The notes under the pieces were generated by a model, which had not been told where the DNA came from, ran no database searches, and saw only the letters and a list, made by a program, of their open reading frames with translations. The position numbers and the translations under genes were made by a program. Below, in pieces: positions 15,076 to 24,736 of a DNA stretch of 36,515 nt (positions are counted from its first letter, which is position 1; each line of letters opens with the position of its first letter). The stretch is from positions 1 to 36,515 of the forward strand of contig BQJS01000020.1 in NCBI GenBank assembly GCA_021604825.1, written 5' to 3'. Source of the DNA: Phycisphaerae bacterium. GTDB lineage: Bacteria > Planctomycetota > Phycisphaerae > UBA1845.

Positions 15076-16784
15076 GACGCGATCTCCCCGGTCGGACCAT
15101 CGGTTTCGGCAGCGATCGACTTGGCCAACAAGTTGCGTTTGATTTTCATCGATGCGGTGCGCTCGAATTCTCGACCCCAAACCAAATACTCATCGACCCG
15201 CTTATAATCGGGAAGTCGGCGGTTGATCGATTGAAGCTGTTCCAGAATCGCTTTGTCGAACGATTGCGCTTTTTCCAAATGGATGACAATGACCAACGAT
15301 TCTTTGCGCACGTCGGTATTAGGCCATAAGTAACCGTATGCGAAGACGCAATATTCCTGCACATCAAGCGTGCTGAATGCGTTCTCGATGTCTTCGGGGT
15401 AAATGTTCTTGCCACCTGCGGTGACGATCATGTTCTTTCGCCGGCCAAACAGTTGCAGATGACCGGTTGCGTCGATGCGACCCAAGTCGCCGGTGAAGAG
15501 CCACCCGTCTCTAAGCACTTGCGAAGTTTGTTCCGGATCATCCAGATAGCGCGACATCAACGTTTGGCTGCGGACAACGACCTCGCCCACGCCATGCTCA
15601 TCGGTATCGTCAATTTTGAGATCAACGCCGGGAAGTGGCTTGCCCACGGTATCCGCACGAAATGGCGTAAGGTCGTTCAGCGTGATCGCGGTGCCAGCTT
15701 CGGTGAGTCCGTAACCGTTGGCCACCGGAATGCCCAGATCGTAGAAGAATTGCATGACGTCGGGTTCGGTGAACGCTCCGCCGACAAAGAACGCCTTCAA
15801 GTTGCCCCCGAACCCTTGATGCACTTTGGATAGCAGTTTTCGACTGACGGCTAATTTGGGACGCGACTTCGTCAGCAATCGATTCACACCAATCGCAGCT
15901 CTTAGCATGGCCGATTTGGCAGGCGACAATTCTGCAAACGTACTCTGCAAGCCCGATCGCAAGTTTTTCAGCACCATGGGCACGAGGGCCATGTAGCTGA
16001 TCTTGTACTTGGTGAATGCCTGCTTGATGAATTCCGGTCGAAGGCTGCGAAGATGCACGACCGTCGCGCCGCAGACGAATGGTCCGATGAACCCGACCAT
16101 GAAATCGATCGCATGATTCGTCGGCAGGATGGAGAGGTATCGGTCGCCGACATCGAATCGATACAGGTGCATCAGGGTTTTGCACTGCGTCAGGTACACG
16201 CCATGCGTCAAGACGCAGCCCTTCGGATCGCCGCCGGTGCCAGATGAATAAACGATGCAGGCGTCGTCCTTACGCGAGCGGTTTACATGTTGAACCGCAG
16301 CATCGCTTGCGCATTCTTCCCACCGCTTTGCGCCGAACAGGTCCGCGCTTTTCGGCGCTTCGGTGACCAGCACGGTTTTGACGGTGAGCGATTTGAATTC
16401 TGCTGCCGATGCGATCGCTCGCCACAAGTGATATTCAATGACCAGGACGCTGGCCCCGCTGTGCTTGATCAGAAAGATGTGCTCGCCGCCGGAAAGTTTG
16501 TAGTCCAGTGGCACCACCACCCCACCGGCTAGGAAAATCGCGCCGGCGCTGATGAGCCATTTGGACTGGTTCGTCATGATGATCACGGCCCGGTCGCCAG
16601 CGGAAAAATCTTCCAACTGCAGCCCAGCCGCCAATCGATCCGCTTGCCGGCGATATTCTGCGTAGGTCAGGCGAGCATTTTCGCGATCGCGGTTGGCTTC
16701 GATCAGGCAAGTTTCGTCTGCAAACGTGTCAGTGGCTGCCCGAACGGCATCGCCCAGTGATTGGCATGAATCAAGATCGATCAT
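15072..16784 (-). CDS. AMP-dependent acyl-CoA/acyl-ACP ligase (ligase 2)
   Basis: A 570-residue member of the ANL adenylating superfamily. It has the phosphate-binding loop Y-S-S-G-T-G-G-D-P-K-G at about 179-189, N-G-Y-G-L-T-E-A-G-T, the F-T-G-D-L-G-R hinge-region aspartate, the R-K-N-M-I-V-T-A-G-G segment and a C-terminal catalytic-type lysine in M-K-I-K-R-N-L-L. Such enzymes activate fatty acids as acyl-AMP and pass them to CoA or a carrier protein. Its ATG overlaps the stop of the acyl carrier protein gene (ATGA), which suggests this ligase loads that carrier; that is inference. It is a second, distinct ligase from the one at 17894-19543 in the same operon. Confidence 0.9.
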   Translation of the reverse strand: MIDLDSCQSLGDAVRAATDTFADETCLIEANRDRENARLTYAEYRRQADRLAAGLQLEDFSAGDRAVIIMTNQSKWLISAGAIFLAGGVVVPLDYKLSGGEHIFLIKHSGASVLVIEYHLWRAIASAAEFKSLTVKTVLVTEAPKSADLFGAKRWEECASDAAVQHVNRSRKDDACIVYSSGTGGDPKGCVLTHGVYLTQCKTLMHLYRFDVGDRYLSILPTNHAIDFMVGFIGPFVCGATVVHLRSLRPEFIKQAFTKYKISYMALVPMVLKNLRSGLQSTFAELSPAKSAMLRAAIGVNRLLTKSRPKLAVSRKLLSKVHQGFGGNLKAFFVGGAFTEPDVMQFFYDLGIPVANGYGLTEAGTAITLNDLTPFRADTVGKPLPGVDLKIDDTDEHGVGEVVVRSQTLMSRYLDDPEQTSQVLRDGWLFTGDLGRIDATGHLQLFGRRKNMIVTAGGKNIYPEDIENAFSTLDVQEYCVFAYGYLWPNTDVRKESLVIVIHLEKAQSFDKAILEQLQSINRRLPDYKRVDEYLVWGREFERTASMKIKRNLLAKSIAAETDGPTGEIAS

Positions 16785-17026
16785 CAGATGCGTTGAGAAA
16801 TGCGATCGGCGAGGGTTCTAAAATCGACGACGCCCTGCATTTCGTAGTCGGGCAATTCAATGTTGAAATGGTTTTCGAGGCGCGTGAGCAGCTCGAGCGC
16901 CTGCAGACTGTCGATGCCCAGCTTCTGAAAAAAATCGTCGTCTGGGGCGACATGATCGGGGGCGACTTTGAAATGCTCGGCTGCCAACTTTTGAATTTCG
17001 TCGATGATTTGCTGCGTTTCGGCCAA
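16784..17026 (-). CDS. Acyl carrier protein
   Basis: An 80-residue acidic helical protein with the phosphopantetheine serine Ser40 in L-G-I-D-S-L-Q-A-L-E. It has normal ACP length and pattern (acidic D-D-D-F-F before the motif, E-N-H-F-N-I-E-L after it). The true start is the TTG at 17026, not a farther ATG, because GGGAGA lies 8 bases upstream at 17035-17040. ACPs carry acyl chains as thioesters. Standing between an enoyl-CoA hydratase-like gene and two ligases, and apart from any visible fatty acid synthase gene, it looks like a dedicated carrier for the operon's lipid rather than the housekeeping AcpP. Confidence 0.9.
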   Translation of the reverse strand: MAETQQIIDEIQKLAAEHFKVAPDHVAPDDDFFQKLGIDSLQALELLTRLENHFNIELPDYEMQGVVDFRTLADRISQRI

Positions 17027-17034
17027 TGCTCGTA

Positions 17035-17040
17035 TCTCCC
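17035..17040 (-). promoter_or_regulatory. Ribosome-binding site fixing the ACP start
   Basis: GGGAGA on the minus strand lies 8 bases before the TTG at 17026. It selects this start and discards a much longer frame that would add about 100 unrelated residues to the carrier. Confidence 0.7.
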
Positions 17041-17090
17041 ATTTGAGCGTCTGCTTGGATCTGAAAATTCCGCCGCAGCATCCTATTCGA

Positions 17091-17897
17091 TCATGGCAAA
17101 TACGGATAGGGGTCGTCGCTTTCAACGAATCGGCGAAGGCCTGCATCGACGGCTGGCCGCGAGAACAGGTCGCAGAAAATGTCGATTTCTTCGCGGAGTT
17201 CGGCGTGCGGGATCGGCTTGACGAAGCGTTTGGCCGCGATCGACGTCCCCTTGTCAAACTTGATAATTTGGTTGGCGGTCGATTGGGCGGCGGCGAGTGA
17301 TTTCCCCTCGCCGACGAGTTGCGACACAAGGCCGACCTGGGCAGCTTTGGTGGCGTTCATGCTCCGACCGGTTAACAGGAGATCGCGCACCACCGCATTG
17401 CCCAAGTCGCGTTTCAATCGAGGAATGCCACCAAAGCCAGGGATCAATCCAAGACGCAATTCAGGAAAACAGAACCGCGTCATCTTGTCTGCGATGATCA
17501 GATCGCAAACCAACGCCAATTCAAACCCGCCACCAAAAGTCGTCCCGTGAACAGCCGCGATGGTCGTTAATGGAAGTTCGTCGATGGCGTTGAGGACCGT
17601 GTGGATCCGATTGAGGAAGCGGCGAACGCCGGTCAGGCGATCGTGTTCTTCCATCGTCTTGCCCGTGTTGTAAAGCTCTCGCAAGTCTGCACCCGCACAG
17701 AACCCGGCAGCGATGGAGCTATGGATGATCAGGGCGGAGGCGTCGGTCGTGAGATCTTCCAACGCCGTCACGAACGATTCGAGATCTTCCAAAGTCTGCG
17801 AGCCGATCTCGTTCGCGGGGGCGCGATGAAGCTCCAACTCGATGATGCCCTGCTCGCACGACCAGGAAAGCGTTTCGGTCTTGACGGTCTTTGTCAT
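17091..17897 (-). CDS. Enoyl-CoA hydratase/isomerase (crotonase) family protein
   Basis: A 268-residue crotonase-fold protein. Oxyanion-hole segments are visible in F-C-A-G-A-D-L (about 66-72) and F-G-G-G-F-E-L (121-127). Both catalytic glutamates of true hydratases are kept: Glu126 in G-G-F-E-L-A and Glu146 in F-P-E-L-R-L-G-L, spaced 20 apart like Glu144 and Glu164 of the rat enzyme. It therefore could add water to, or isomerise, a 2-enoyl thioester on CoA or ACP. Its start overlaps the stop of the upstream ligase (ATGA); a 64-base gap precedes the carrier gene. The family is broad, so dehydratase or isomerase activity in synthesis is as likely as beta-oxidation. Confidence 0.88.
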   Translation of the reverse strand: MTKTVKTETLSWSCEQGIIELELHRAPANEIGSQTLEDLESFVTALEDLTTDASALIIHSSIAAGFCAGADLRELYNTGKTMEEHDRLTGVRRFLNRIHTVLNAIDELPLTTIAAVHGTTFGGGFELALVCDLIIADKMTRFCFPELRLGLIPGFGGIPRLKRDLGNAVVRDLLLTGRSMNATKAAQVGLVSQLVGEGKSLAAAQSTANQIIKFDKGTSIAAKRFVKPIPHAELREEIDIFCDLFSRPAVDAGLRRFVESDDPYPYLP

Positions 17898-19543
17898 GAC
17901 GCTTTCCTTTCGTACATCCTGTCGATCTCACCTTCAAATTGTTTGGCAATGGCGCTGCGTCGCAATTTTCCGTTGGCGGTCAGCATGCCTTCGATCGATT
18001 CCAGTGGTTTATCGCACTTATAAAACGCGTGGACCCGCTTGTATTGGGTTTGCGAATCGTTGTACGCTTCCATTGCTTTTGGAATCGCTTCTTCTTCAAC
18101 TTCTCCAAACAGCAGCAGGCCCAAGAAACTTCTGGAATTGCCGACCAGCACGGTGTGCGTCGCGCCGGCAATCGCTTCAAGCAGCGCTGCCTCCAGTGGT
18201 TCGGGGGCGATGTTGTGCCCGCTGTTGAGGATGATCAGGTCTTTGATCCGACCGGTGATCTTCCAGTTTCCCGATGGACTAACCACCCCTTGATCACCGG
18301 TCCGAAACCACTCGCCATCGAACGCAGCGTTCGTTTCATCCTTGCGGTTCCAGTAACCGGCAAATACGTTGGGGCCCCGCACCTGCACCTCGTCATTCTC
18401 GCCGAGTCGCATCTCGACGCCATCAATCGGATGCCCCACCCAACCAGCCTGAATGTCGTCCTCTAGATCCATCGTACAGATTGCAGTCGTTTCTGTCAGG
18501 CCATACACCTGCAAGACTTTGATCCCCATCATCTCAAAGAAATGTTGTGTCTCCTCGGTGAGTGGTGCCGAACCACATACAATTGCCCGCAGGTCCTTTG
18601 AAACACCGTCACGCACCTTACGGAACATGAATCGCTCAGCCAACGCCAACCACACTCGGTCTCCGATGGACTGCTTACTTTTCATTCGATTGGACCAACC
18701 CGTCTTCGCACGGGCGAGCAGTTTCTTGCCGAAACCGCCCCGCTCACTTGCCGCATTTTCGACACCGCGTTTGATGCGTTCGAGAAATGTCGGAACATTC
18801 ATGAAGAAATGCGGCTGGGCTTGCTTTAATTCGTCACGAATGCGTTGCAAGTCCATTGAGAGGTACAGTTTGTTGCCCCGCATCAGACTCGACAGCAACA
18901 AGAACCATGAGCCTGCAAAACAGAATGGCAAATAGTGAAAAAATCGCTGGCGTCCGCTGACATCGGTAAGCAGTTGATCAAATCGCGTCACGGTACGATC
19001 TAGCATGAAATCCAAGTTTGCGCAGGTGAGCATCACACCTTTCGACACCCCCGAAGTACCTGACGTGTAAATGATCGCGACCACACGATCCGGTGGAATC
19101 GCCGGTGGGTCCTGCCAGTTTTCGGCTTTCTCTTCGTCGTGAAACACCTCGCCCAACACGCATGACGGCGGAGCACCTGGCCAACTGTCGTGCACCGCTT
19201 GCTGTATCTGTTCATCGCCGCATACAACGAGGACCGGCCTACAATCGTGCATGATCGCGACCTGATCCTCCGGTGACATTCGATCATAAAGCGGTACGAC
19301 GATGCCGCCCTGCGCAATGATCGCCAAGTCCATCGCCACCCAATGAATGCTGTTGACGCCAACGAGAACACACCGGCGGCCATCGCTCACGCCGGCTTGG
19401 CGAATGTATCGACGCGCTTGTTGAATTAGTTTCCGAAGTTCGTGGCCGTCCACATCGATCGTTGAAGATTCGTGAATTTCCGAAATGACGCTTCGGTCGG
19501 AAGACTGTTCCAACGTGATGTAAATGTCATCCAGAAAGCTCAT
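17894..19543 (-). CDS. AMP-dependent acyl-CoA synthetase (ligase 1, long-chain type)
   Basis: A 549-residue adenylate-forming enzyme with Y-T-S-G-T-S-G-V-S-K-G at about 159-169, Q-V-Y-G-L-T-E-T-T-A, W-F-R-T-G-D-Q-G, the R-I-K-D-L-I-I segment and a C-terminal lysine in A-N-G-K-L-R-R. The pattern resembles long-chain acyl-CoA synthetases (FadD15-like). It activates a fatty acid with ATP, probably to acyl-CoA. Its ATG follows directly on the stop of the pyruvyl transferase gene with no gap, and its own stop overlaps the crotonase start. With the acyl-CoA reductase at the operon head it could supply the acyl-CoA that is reduced. Confidence 0.9.
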   Translation of the reverse strand: MSFLDDIYITLEQSSDRSVISEIHESSTIDVDGHELRKLIQQARRYIRQAGVSDGRRCVLVGVNSIHWVAMDLAIIAQGGIVVPLYDRMSPEDQVAIMHDCRPVLVVCGDEQIQQAVHDSWPGAPPSCVLGEVFHDEEKAENWQDPPAIPPDRVVAIIYTSGTSGVSKGVMLTCANLDFMLDRTVTRFDQLLTDVSGRQRFFHYLPFCFAGSWFLLLSSLMRGNKLYLSMDLQRIRDELKQAQPHFFMNVPTFLERIKRGVENAASERGGFGKKLLARAKTGWSNRMKSKQSIGDRVWLALAERFMFRKVRDGVSKDLRAIVCGSAPLTEETQHFFEMMGIKVLQVYGLTETTAICTMDLEDDIQAGWVGHPIDGVEMRLGENDEVQVRGPNVFAGYWNRKDETNAAFDGEWFRTGDQGVVSPSGNWKITGRIKDLIILNSGHNIAPEPLEAALLEAIAGATHTVLVGNSRSFLGLLLFGEVEEEAIPKAMEAYNDSQTQYKRVHAFYKCDKPLESIEGMLTANGKLRRSAIAKQFEGEIDRMYERKAS

Positions 19544-20953
19544 CTAACCGTGGTTTTCCATCAACTTGAGGAGCGATTGACTCATTTCGGGGAGGTATGC
19601 ATCCCACCTTCTGACGCCACCTGCGAGCGGAAAATCTGGGAAACGCCGGCGAACGTGGTCTTCAAAACGCACGCCCATTTGGGCCATCACTTTGACGTTC
19701 TTGGCCACGCACTGATGGATGCCCTGGCGAATCTTTTCTTCTTTGCGGGCGAGCAATTTTAAGACTTCGAGCAATTTGGGTTCTAGGTCCGGATCGTTGA
19801 CGGTGAGAAACAACTCCTTCTGACCGCGATCGTGCATCAGGTTGCGGATGCGCTCGTCCATGGTGACACCGGCTGACACCACGCCGGCTGGCATGGTCGT
19901 GACGATGCCGTGGTATCGCGAAGACACCATGAACGTGCCGCGGCGAGCGATGCTGACGAGTTGATACATGTCATAGTCAGCCGACGTCATGACCGGTGCC
20001 CCGCCCAGTTCGGCTGCTACCTTGTGGCAGGCGTCGGTGTCGAGGCGCTCCATGGCGACCATCACCGGAAAGACCGGCACGGTCTGTTTGAAAGTCTTGA
20101 TCGCGCCAGCCAGTGACTTGATGTAGCGGTCATAGGCAGCGTCGACGTCTGGTCCGGCATTGTGGAAATAGATTGAACGGTAGTGACTGGACTTAAATAC
20201 ACCGGTTGTGAAACGGGCGATTCCTTTGAGCAGTGATGCCCGCACGGGCCACCAGAATGGATTGATCGGACAAACGATGAGCACGGGCATCTTGCCATCC
20301 CACCCGGCGCTACGCAGTTCCTTGTCGCCATACTCTGCAGGGTGTGGCTCAAACGTCCATGCGGTGTCGGTGCCCACGTCGGTGGATATGCCCAAGTCGT
20401 TAAGCACATCCTGCGATTCGGTGTTGCGGGTGATGACCAACGACTGCTTGCAGTAGCGACGACACATGCGGCGAAGGTACGCGTCCATGTGGCCAGCTTC
20501 TGCACCGTACCCGACTGACAATCCGTTTCGGGCCGACGCAAACCCCAGCGAGCCAATCATCATGATCGAAAGCGCGTTGGCGAATTTGCTCTTGAACATC
20601 GAGCCTTCGCAGGTCACTACGCCGTCGTGGTTACGCAGCTCGCGAAACAGAAACGGTGGGAATACATCGGGAAAGCGAACTTGATGCGTCCCCTTGAAAT
20701 AGCCTGCCGTCAAATTCTTGTTTTGAGTGAGCACGCTGAGGTCAACGTTGTTGGCCCCCAATACCCGACGGATCTGCCGAAGCATCTCTTCAACGCGAAC
20801 GTCAGCCCCCGTGTTGCGAGCACCGTTGTAACCAGCGAACAGGAATCGCAACTTGCGGTCGGACGTCCAACTCTCATTGGCTCCGAGCATCCACCCCAAC
20901 TTGGAAAGTTCGATGAGCCCGCTGGTCCACAGGCCCAAGGTGTAGTCCATCAT
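19544..20953 (-). CDS. Polysaccharide pyruvyl transferase family protein
   Basis: A 469-residue protein of the CsaB/WcaK-like fold. Key signs are [11 protein letters not shown] near the N-terminus (family form G-Y-x-G-x-x-N-x-G-D), V-T-C-E-G-S-M-F, the C-terminal-domain motif S-S-R-Y-H-G-I-V and the following glycine-rich turn. Family members add ketal pyruvate from phosphoenolpyruvate to sugars, though members with other glycosyl-type roles exist. A GGAGGGAG at 20961-20968 sets the ATG at 20953, which overlaps the SDR stop (ATGA); an open frame to 21001 is discarded. It is unusual in a lipid operon and hints at a sugar or glycerol head group. Confidence 0.82.
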   Translation of the reverse strand: MMDYTLGLWTSGLIELSKLGWMLGANESWTSDRKLRFLFAGYNGARNTGADVRVEEMLRQIRRVLGANNVDLSVLTQNKNLTAGYFKGTHQVRFPDVFPPFLFRELRNHDGVVTCEGSMFKSKFANALSIMMIGSLGFASARNGLSVGYGAEAGHMDAYLRRMCRRYCKQSLVITRNTESQDVLNDLGISTDVGTDTAWTFEPHPAEYGDKELRSAGWDGKMPVLIVCPINPFWWPVRASLLKGIARFTTGVFKSSHYRSIYFHNAGPDVDAAYDRYIKSLAGAIKTFKQTVPVFPVMVAMERLDTDACHKVAAELGGAPVMTSADYDMYQLVSIARRGTFMVSSRYHGIVTTMPAGVVSAGVTMDERIRNLMHDRGQKELFLTVNDPDLEPKLLEVLKLLARKEEKIRQGIHQCVAKNVKVMAQMGVRFEDHVRRRFPDFPLAGGVRRWDAYLPEMSQSLLKLMENHG

Positions 20954-22104
20954 GTGCCAACTCCCTCCGTGGATGGCGTCGTTTCTGCAGATGCGGGCCA
21001 ATCTCGATACTTGTACTTGTAATCATTGTCCTTGCTGAACTTGTACAGAGGGTAACAGTATTCTGAGAATTTCGTGGGCATCCGCCCCATCGCTTCGACC
21101 ACCCGAGAGTTGTCGAAGACCGTGTTCCATAGCAGGTACGGTACGAAAACTTTCATCAGGGTGGCTGTGTAACCGATCTTCGACTTTCTAAACTTGGCGA
21201 AGAAGTTGACAGCCCCCTGGAACGGTTTCTCAAGCGGCGGAATGAACGACGGACCCGATTTATTACGGGCTTTGGAAATCGCGCTGGTTAATTCTTGAAA
21301 CGTTTGTGAACCCTTGCCCGATGACAGGTGATAAATCGAATGCTTGGGGTTGGGCTCGACATGAATCTTCGCGATCGCCTCCGAAACGTACTCGACCGGT
21401 ACGATATCGATCCTATCATTCGGTCGAAACGGCAGGATCGGCAGCGACGCGAGGAAAACAAACGCCTGCACCATGTCGAATTGCGTGGTCTCTCCGTGGC
21501 GACTGTCGCCAAGGACGATGCTCGGTCGGAAGATCGTCGTCTGCACGTCGGACAGCAGGTTACCCACCATGTGCTCGGTGAACTTTTTGGTCCGGGCGTA
21601 TGGGTCGTAGTCGCTGCGGGCCCAATCAACCGATTCATCTTCGGCGACGACTTCGTCCTGCCGCTCGCCAGCCACCGCCACCGTACTCACGTGACTGTAG
21701 CGTCGTAGCCCGTTCTTGTCTTGAATTCGGCGGGCGAGTTGCACCATTTCTAAAGTGCCGCGCAGATTCACGTTGAAACAGGCTTTGTGTGATTTGCGAT
21801 TGAGCGATGCCGCACAGTGAATCACCGAATCGGTGGCATCGACCAAGGCATCATAGCGCGGTTCGTCGAGGCCGAAGCGCTGGCCCGTTAGATCGCCGCA
21901 GAAGATCGTGATGCGATTCTTCAGATGCTCGTGGAATCGATCGAAGTCGAGGTGCAGTTGCATCGATTTCCACAAACGATGCTTTGCCTCCTCGTCGCTT
22001 TTGGCTCGCACGAGAACATTGAGCGTTTGCCCGTGGTTTTCGAGTAATTCCGACGCCACGTGAGCGCCGACGTATCCGGTGGCACCGGTCAGGAAGATGG
22101 CCAT
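20950..22104 (-). CDS. SDR-type NAD(P)-dependent reductase, thioester-reductase-like
   Basis: A 384-residue extended short-chain dehydrogenase. The Rossmann motif is G-A-T-G-Y-V-G-A at residues 7-14; the active-site pair is Tyr169 and Lys173 (Y-A-R-T-K), with S-T-V-A-V at 140-144 giving the catalytic serine or threonine. The length, the I-F-C-G-D-L-T segment and F-R-P-S-I-V-L-G resemble the NAD_binding_4 group that includes fatty acyl-CoA reductases and thioester-reductase domains of peptide synthetases, so it may reduce an acyl thioester or a ketone intermediate. It overlaps the reductase/HAD fusion upstream by 16 bases and the pyruvyl transferase downstream by 4. Substrate unknown. Confidence 0.8.
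   Translation of the reverse strand: MAIFLTGATGYVGAHVASELLENHGQTLNVLVRAKSDEEAKHRLWKSMQLHLDFDRFHEHLKNRITIFCGDLTGQRFGLDEPRYDALVDATDSVIHCAASLNRKSHKACFNVNLRGTLEMVQLARRIQDKNGLRRYSHVSTVAVAGERQDEVVAEDESVDWARSDYDPYARTKKFTEHMVGNLLSDVQTTIFRPSIVLGDSRHGETTQFDMVQAFVFLASLPILPFRPNDRIDIVPVEYVSEAIAKIHVEPNPKHSIYHLSSGKGSQTFQELTSAISKARNKSGPSFIPPLEKPFQGAVNFFAKFRKSKIGYTATLMKVFVPYLLWNTVFDNSRVVEAMGRMPTKFSEYCYPLYKFSKDNDYKYKYRDWPASAETTPSTEGVGT
20961..20968 (-). promoter_or_regulatory. Strong ribosome-binding site for the pyruvyl transferase gene
   Basis: GGAGGGAG on the minus strand, 7 bases before the ATG at 20953, inside the 3' end of the SDR gene. It is one of the best ribosome sites in the window and fixes the start. 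Confidence 0.75.
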
Positions 22105-24491
22105 GGGGATGCAGTTCCTCCTGATGCCGATTTCGGATCGTCCGGCAGCGGGTTCGCAGTGGTCGCCGAATCGACAGCCGGCATTTGAAAAGTTCGCGGT
22201 GATTCCTGCTCGGGCGTTTTGCCTTCAATGAGCGGGAACACCCATCGCCGAAGACCGGGCATATGCACATTGAGGCAATAGTGCCACCAGTCGATCGACT
22301 CGATGTCGCAGGCGAATCGCTCTGCTTCTTCGGTATCCAATGAGTGCGACAATGCGCGGATGTTGCTCGTCTCGAAGAACTGTTGGTTCTTTAAGATGAA
22401 TGGTTCAAACAATTCGATCAGCTTTTCGGTGCGGTTTAGGCCGCGTTCGGCTTTGGCGATGGGCGATTCGTTAAACCCGAGGGCTTTGGCGACGCGCTTG
22501 CTGATTCCGAGGATCGCCCGCTGACTCGGCGCCGACATCGCCACGTAGCGCGTCTTGGAAACCGTGATCGCATCAAACTGCGAGCGGAAGCGATACCTAA
22601 ACCCGTGTTGCCGGCGGTTGTGAATGCGGTGGGCTAGTCCGGTCAGCTCAACGGTCCGACCGACTTCAAACGGGTTGTCGCCCGACGTTCCCAATTGATA
22701 GACGTCTCGGTGACGATTGTTCAGCAACGCGGCGGCGACGAGTGTCATCCCGCGACACACCATGTCCACCGGAATGATATCAAGCGCTTTGCGTTTGTTG
22801 GAGGGCAATTGACGAAAGTATGTGCCCAAAAGGTGCGCCAACGGGGCTGCGGTGTTGACGCCCTCGTTCCATCCCTCGAACGGTTGGCGAACCGACGTCT
22901 CCACGATCGCCGGTCTGACCACCGAAAGGCGGACGCCACCCTTGCGACTGGCTAACAATGACTCGGCGAGGCTCTTGCTCAGACAATACGTGTTGGGCCA
23001 ATCGTACTTTCGAGCCAAGCGAACGCCGCGTTCGGTCAGGCGTCGGCGCGTCCAGCGGATTCGGGCTTTGTGCAATTGTTTCGCCAATGCCCGGTCGGCC
23101 AGCGGTTTTCCGTTGTTACGGGCTTCGGCTTCTTTTTGGAAAATCGCCGTTCGGGAGGGACTTTCAACTTCCTCTTCCACCAGTGCGATCCTGCTTCTGA
23201 TATCTGAATACAGTTTCTCTGCACTGAAATTGGGCAAGTTACGCGGCGTATAGTCGCGATGAAGCACTTCGGCGACGCGTCCATCACGCTGACCGGCGAC
23301 GAAGCATGTCGATAGATGCATCAGCGCTGCATGGTCGCAACTTTGAACGAACTCGAGAACCTTCAGCGGACCGTCCACATTGACATCGATCGCCGTTCGG
23401 ATGTCGGGTGTGAAGTCTGTCAGCCCGGTGCTGTTGACGAAGATATCCAGTTGGGACCGGAGCCGCTGAGCGATCTCTGGTGCGAGTCCGAGGTTCTCAG
23501 CACAAACGTCACCTTCGACGACCTCTACCCGATCGGAAATGAACTTCTCCGCATAATCTCCGTGACGATCGTACAACGCCGAAAACACTGGCGATTCGGC
23601 GACGACGCGCTCAAAGCGTTCGGTGGCGCTGCGGGTTCGCGTCTTGCGGATCAGGAGATAGACGCGACCGACGTCGGGTATGTCGCTGAGTATGTGCTCC
23701 AACCAAACCTTGCCAATAAATCCGGTAACGCCCGCGAGCAAAATGTGCTTGCCGCTGATCGATTGCCTCACCCGAAGCGGTTCGAGCGACGCCGAGTCGT
23801 CGAAAATGATAGAGGACTTCTTTTGTTTTATGGGTGGGCGATGGGCTGGCAGGACAGCACGGCCCACCGTTTGATCCGACGGCGTCCCCGATAGCTGCGA
23901 CATCAACTCGGCTTTTCCAAATGCGACATCGCGGAGATACCGAGTGATTCGGCTGAGCCATTTGCGCGGTTTGATTACGGGGCGTTGAAGTCGTCCGGTG
24001 GCGAACCCATCCCGAAAATCCAACCGATTTGCAAGCACAAACTTGACGTCAAGGTATCGGGCGAGCGGCCTGACGACATGCTCGAATCCGCTGCTGACCA
24101 ATACCAAGTTTTCGTTTTCGATCAGCTTGCTCTTGAGCTTGACGACACCCTCCGCCCGCATCCTCGGCCGCAGTACATACTCGAAGTACTCTTCACCCAA
24201 TACGTCCAATCGATCGCGGCTGATGCCACGCAAGACGATGTGGAGGATGCGTTGCGAATACCCCTGGTGGAAGAGTGAAACGATAATGGAGATGGGGGCG
24301 AGAAACGCCAGTGCAAGGAATCGCGTCCACCGGCCAAAGAATGTTTGGCAGTTGACGGCGAGAAAGATGATCTCACGAATGACACCACGATCGACAATTC
24401 CACCTTCGACCCGCCAGAATGTCTGGGTTTCCAATGAATCGCCTGGCTTGCTGTACCCGTGAGCCCGGGAATCGGTGAATCCAACGGCCAT
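22089..24491 (-). CDS. Fatty acyl-CoA reductase fused to a degenerate HAD-like domain
   Basis: An 800-residue fusion heading the lipid operon. Residues about 22-180 align by eye with HAD-IB phosphatases ([28 protein letters not shown]), but the nucleophile motif, normally D-x-D-G-T, reads R-V-E-G-G at 27-31 and no motif IV aspartate cluster follows. The rest is an acyl-CoA reductase: Rossmann motif G-V-T-G-F-I-G-K at 254-261, active site Tyr502 and Lys506 in T-Y-C-L-S-K, and a C-terminal domain. Such reductases convert acyl-CoA to aldehyde and usually on to primary alcohol with NADPH. The start is unsure: ATG 24491 has a weak GGAAAG; ATG 24536 and GTG 24575 remain possible. It overlaps the SDR gene by 16 bases. 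Confidence 0.85.
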   Translation of the reverse strand: MAVGFTDSRAHGYSKPGDSLETQTFWRVEGGIVDRGVIREIIFLAVNCQTFFGRWTRFLALAFLAPISIIVSLFHQGYSQRILHIVLRGISRDRLDVLGEEYFEYVLRPRMRAEGVVKLKSKLIENENLVLVSSGFEHVVRPLARYLDVKFVLANRLDFRDGFATGRLQRPVIKPRKWLSRITRYLRDVAFGKAELMSQLSGTPSDQTVGRAVLPAHRPPIKQKKSSIIFDDSASLEPLRVRQSISGKHILLAGVTGFIGKVWLEHILSDIPDVGRVYLLIRKTRTRSATERFERVVAESPVFSALYDRHGDYAEKFISDRVEVVEGDVCAENLGLAPEIAQRLRSQLDIFVNSTGLTDFTPDIRTAIDVNVDGPLKVLEFVQSCDHAALMHLSTCFVAGQRDGRVAEVLHRDYTPRNLPNFSAEKLYSDIRSRIALVEEEVESPSRTAIFQKEAEARNNGKPLADRALAKQLHKARIRWTRRRLTERGVRLARKYDWPNTYCLSKSLAESLLASRKGGVRLSVVRPAIVETSVRQPFEGWNEGVNTAAPLAHLLGTYFRQLPSNKRKALDIIPVDMVCRGMTLVAAALLNNRHRDVYQLGTSGDNPFEVGRTVELTGLAHRIHNRRQHGFRYRFRSQFDAITVSKTRYVAMSAPSQRAILGISKRVAKALGFNESPIAKAERGLNRTEKLIELFEPFILKNQQFFETSNIRALSHSLDTEEAERFACDIESIDWWHYCLNVHMPGLRRWVFPLIEGKTPEQESPRTFQMPAVDSATTANPLPDDPKSASGGTASPWPSS

Positions 24492-24736
24492 TGCAGTCGG
24501 TGCTTTCCAGTCAGTAAGGATTGCCCGCGTAACCATGTGGCTGATTGGGGGCAAAGGAACCGCTAAAATTAGCACGAGAACCGAGTACAGGCAAGGAAAG
24601 TACCGGTGCGAATTGGGTCTGGGAATTCAAATACTGATATCGAGCGGGGAATCTGCCTTTTGCGAGTGGGTGAATGAAGACGCCTGAACCGTTCATGCTT
24701 GCGGAACCGTCAGCCCCTCGACCCGCCAACCAGATT

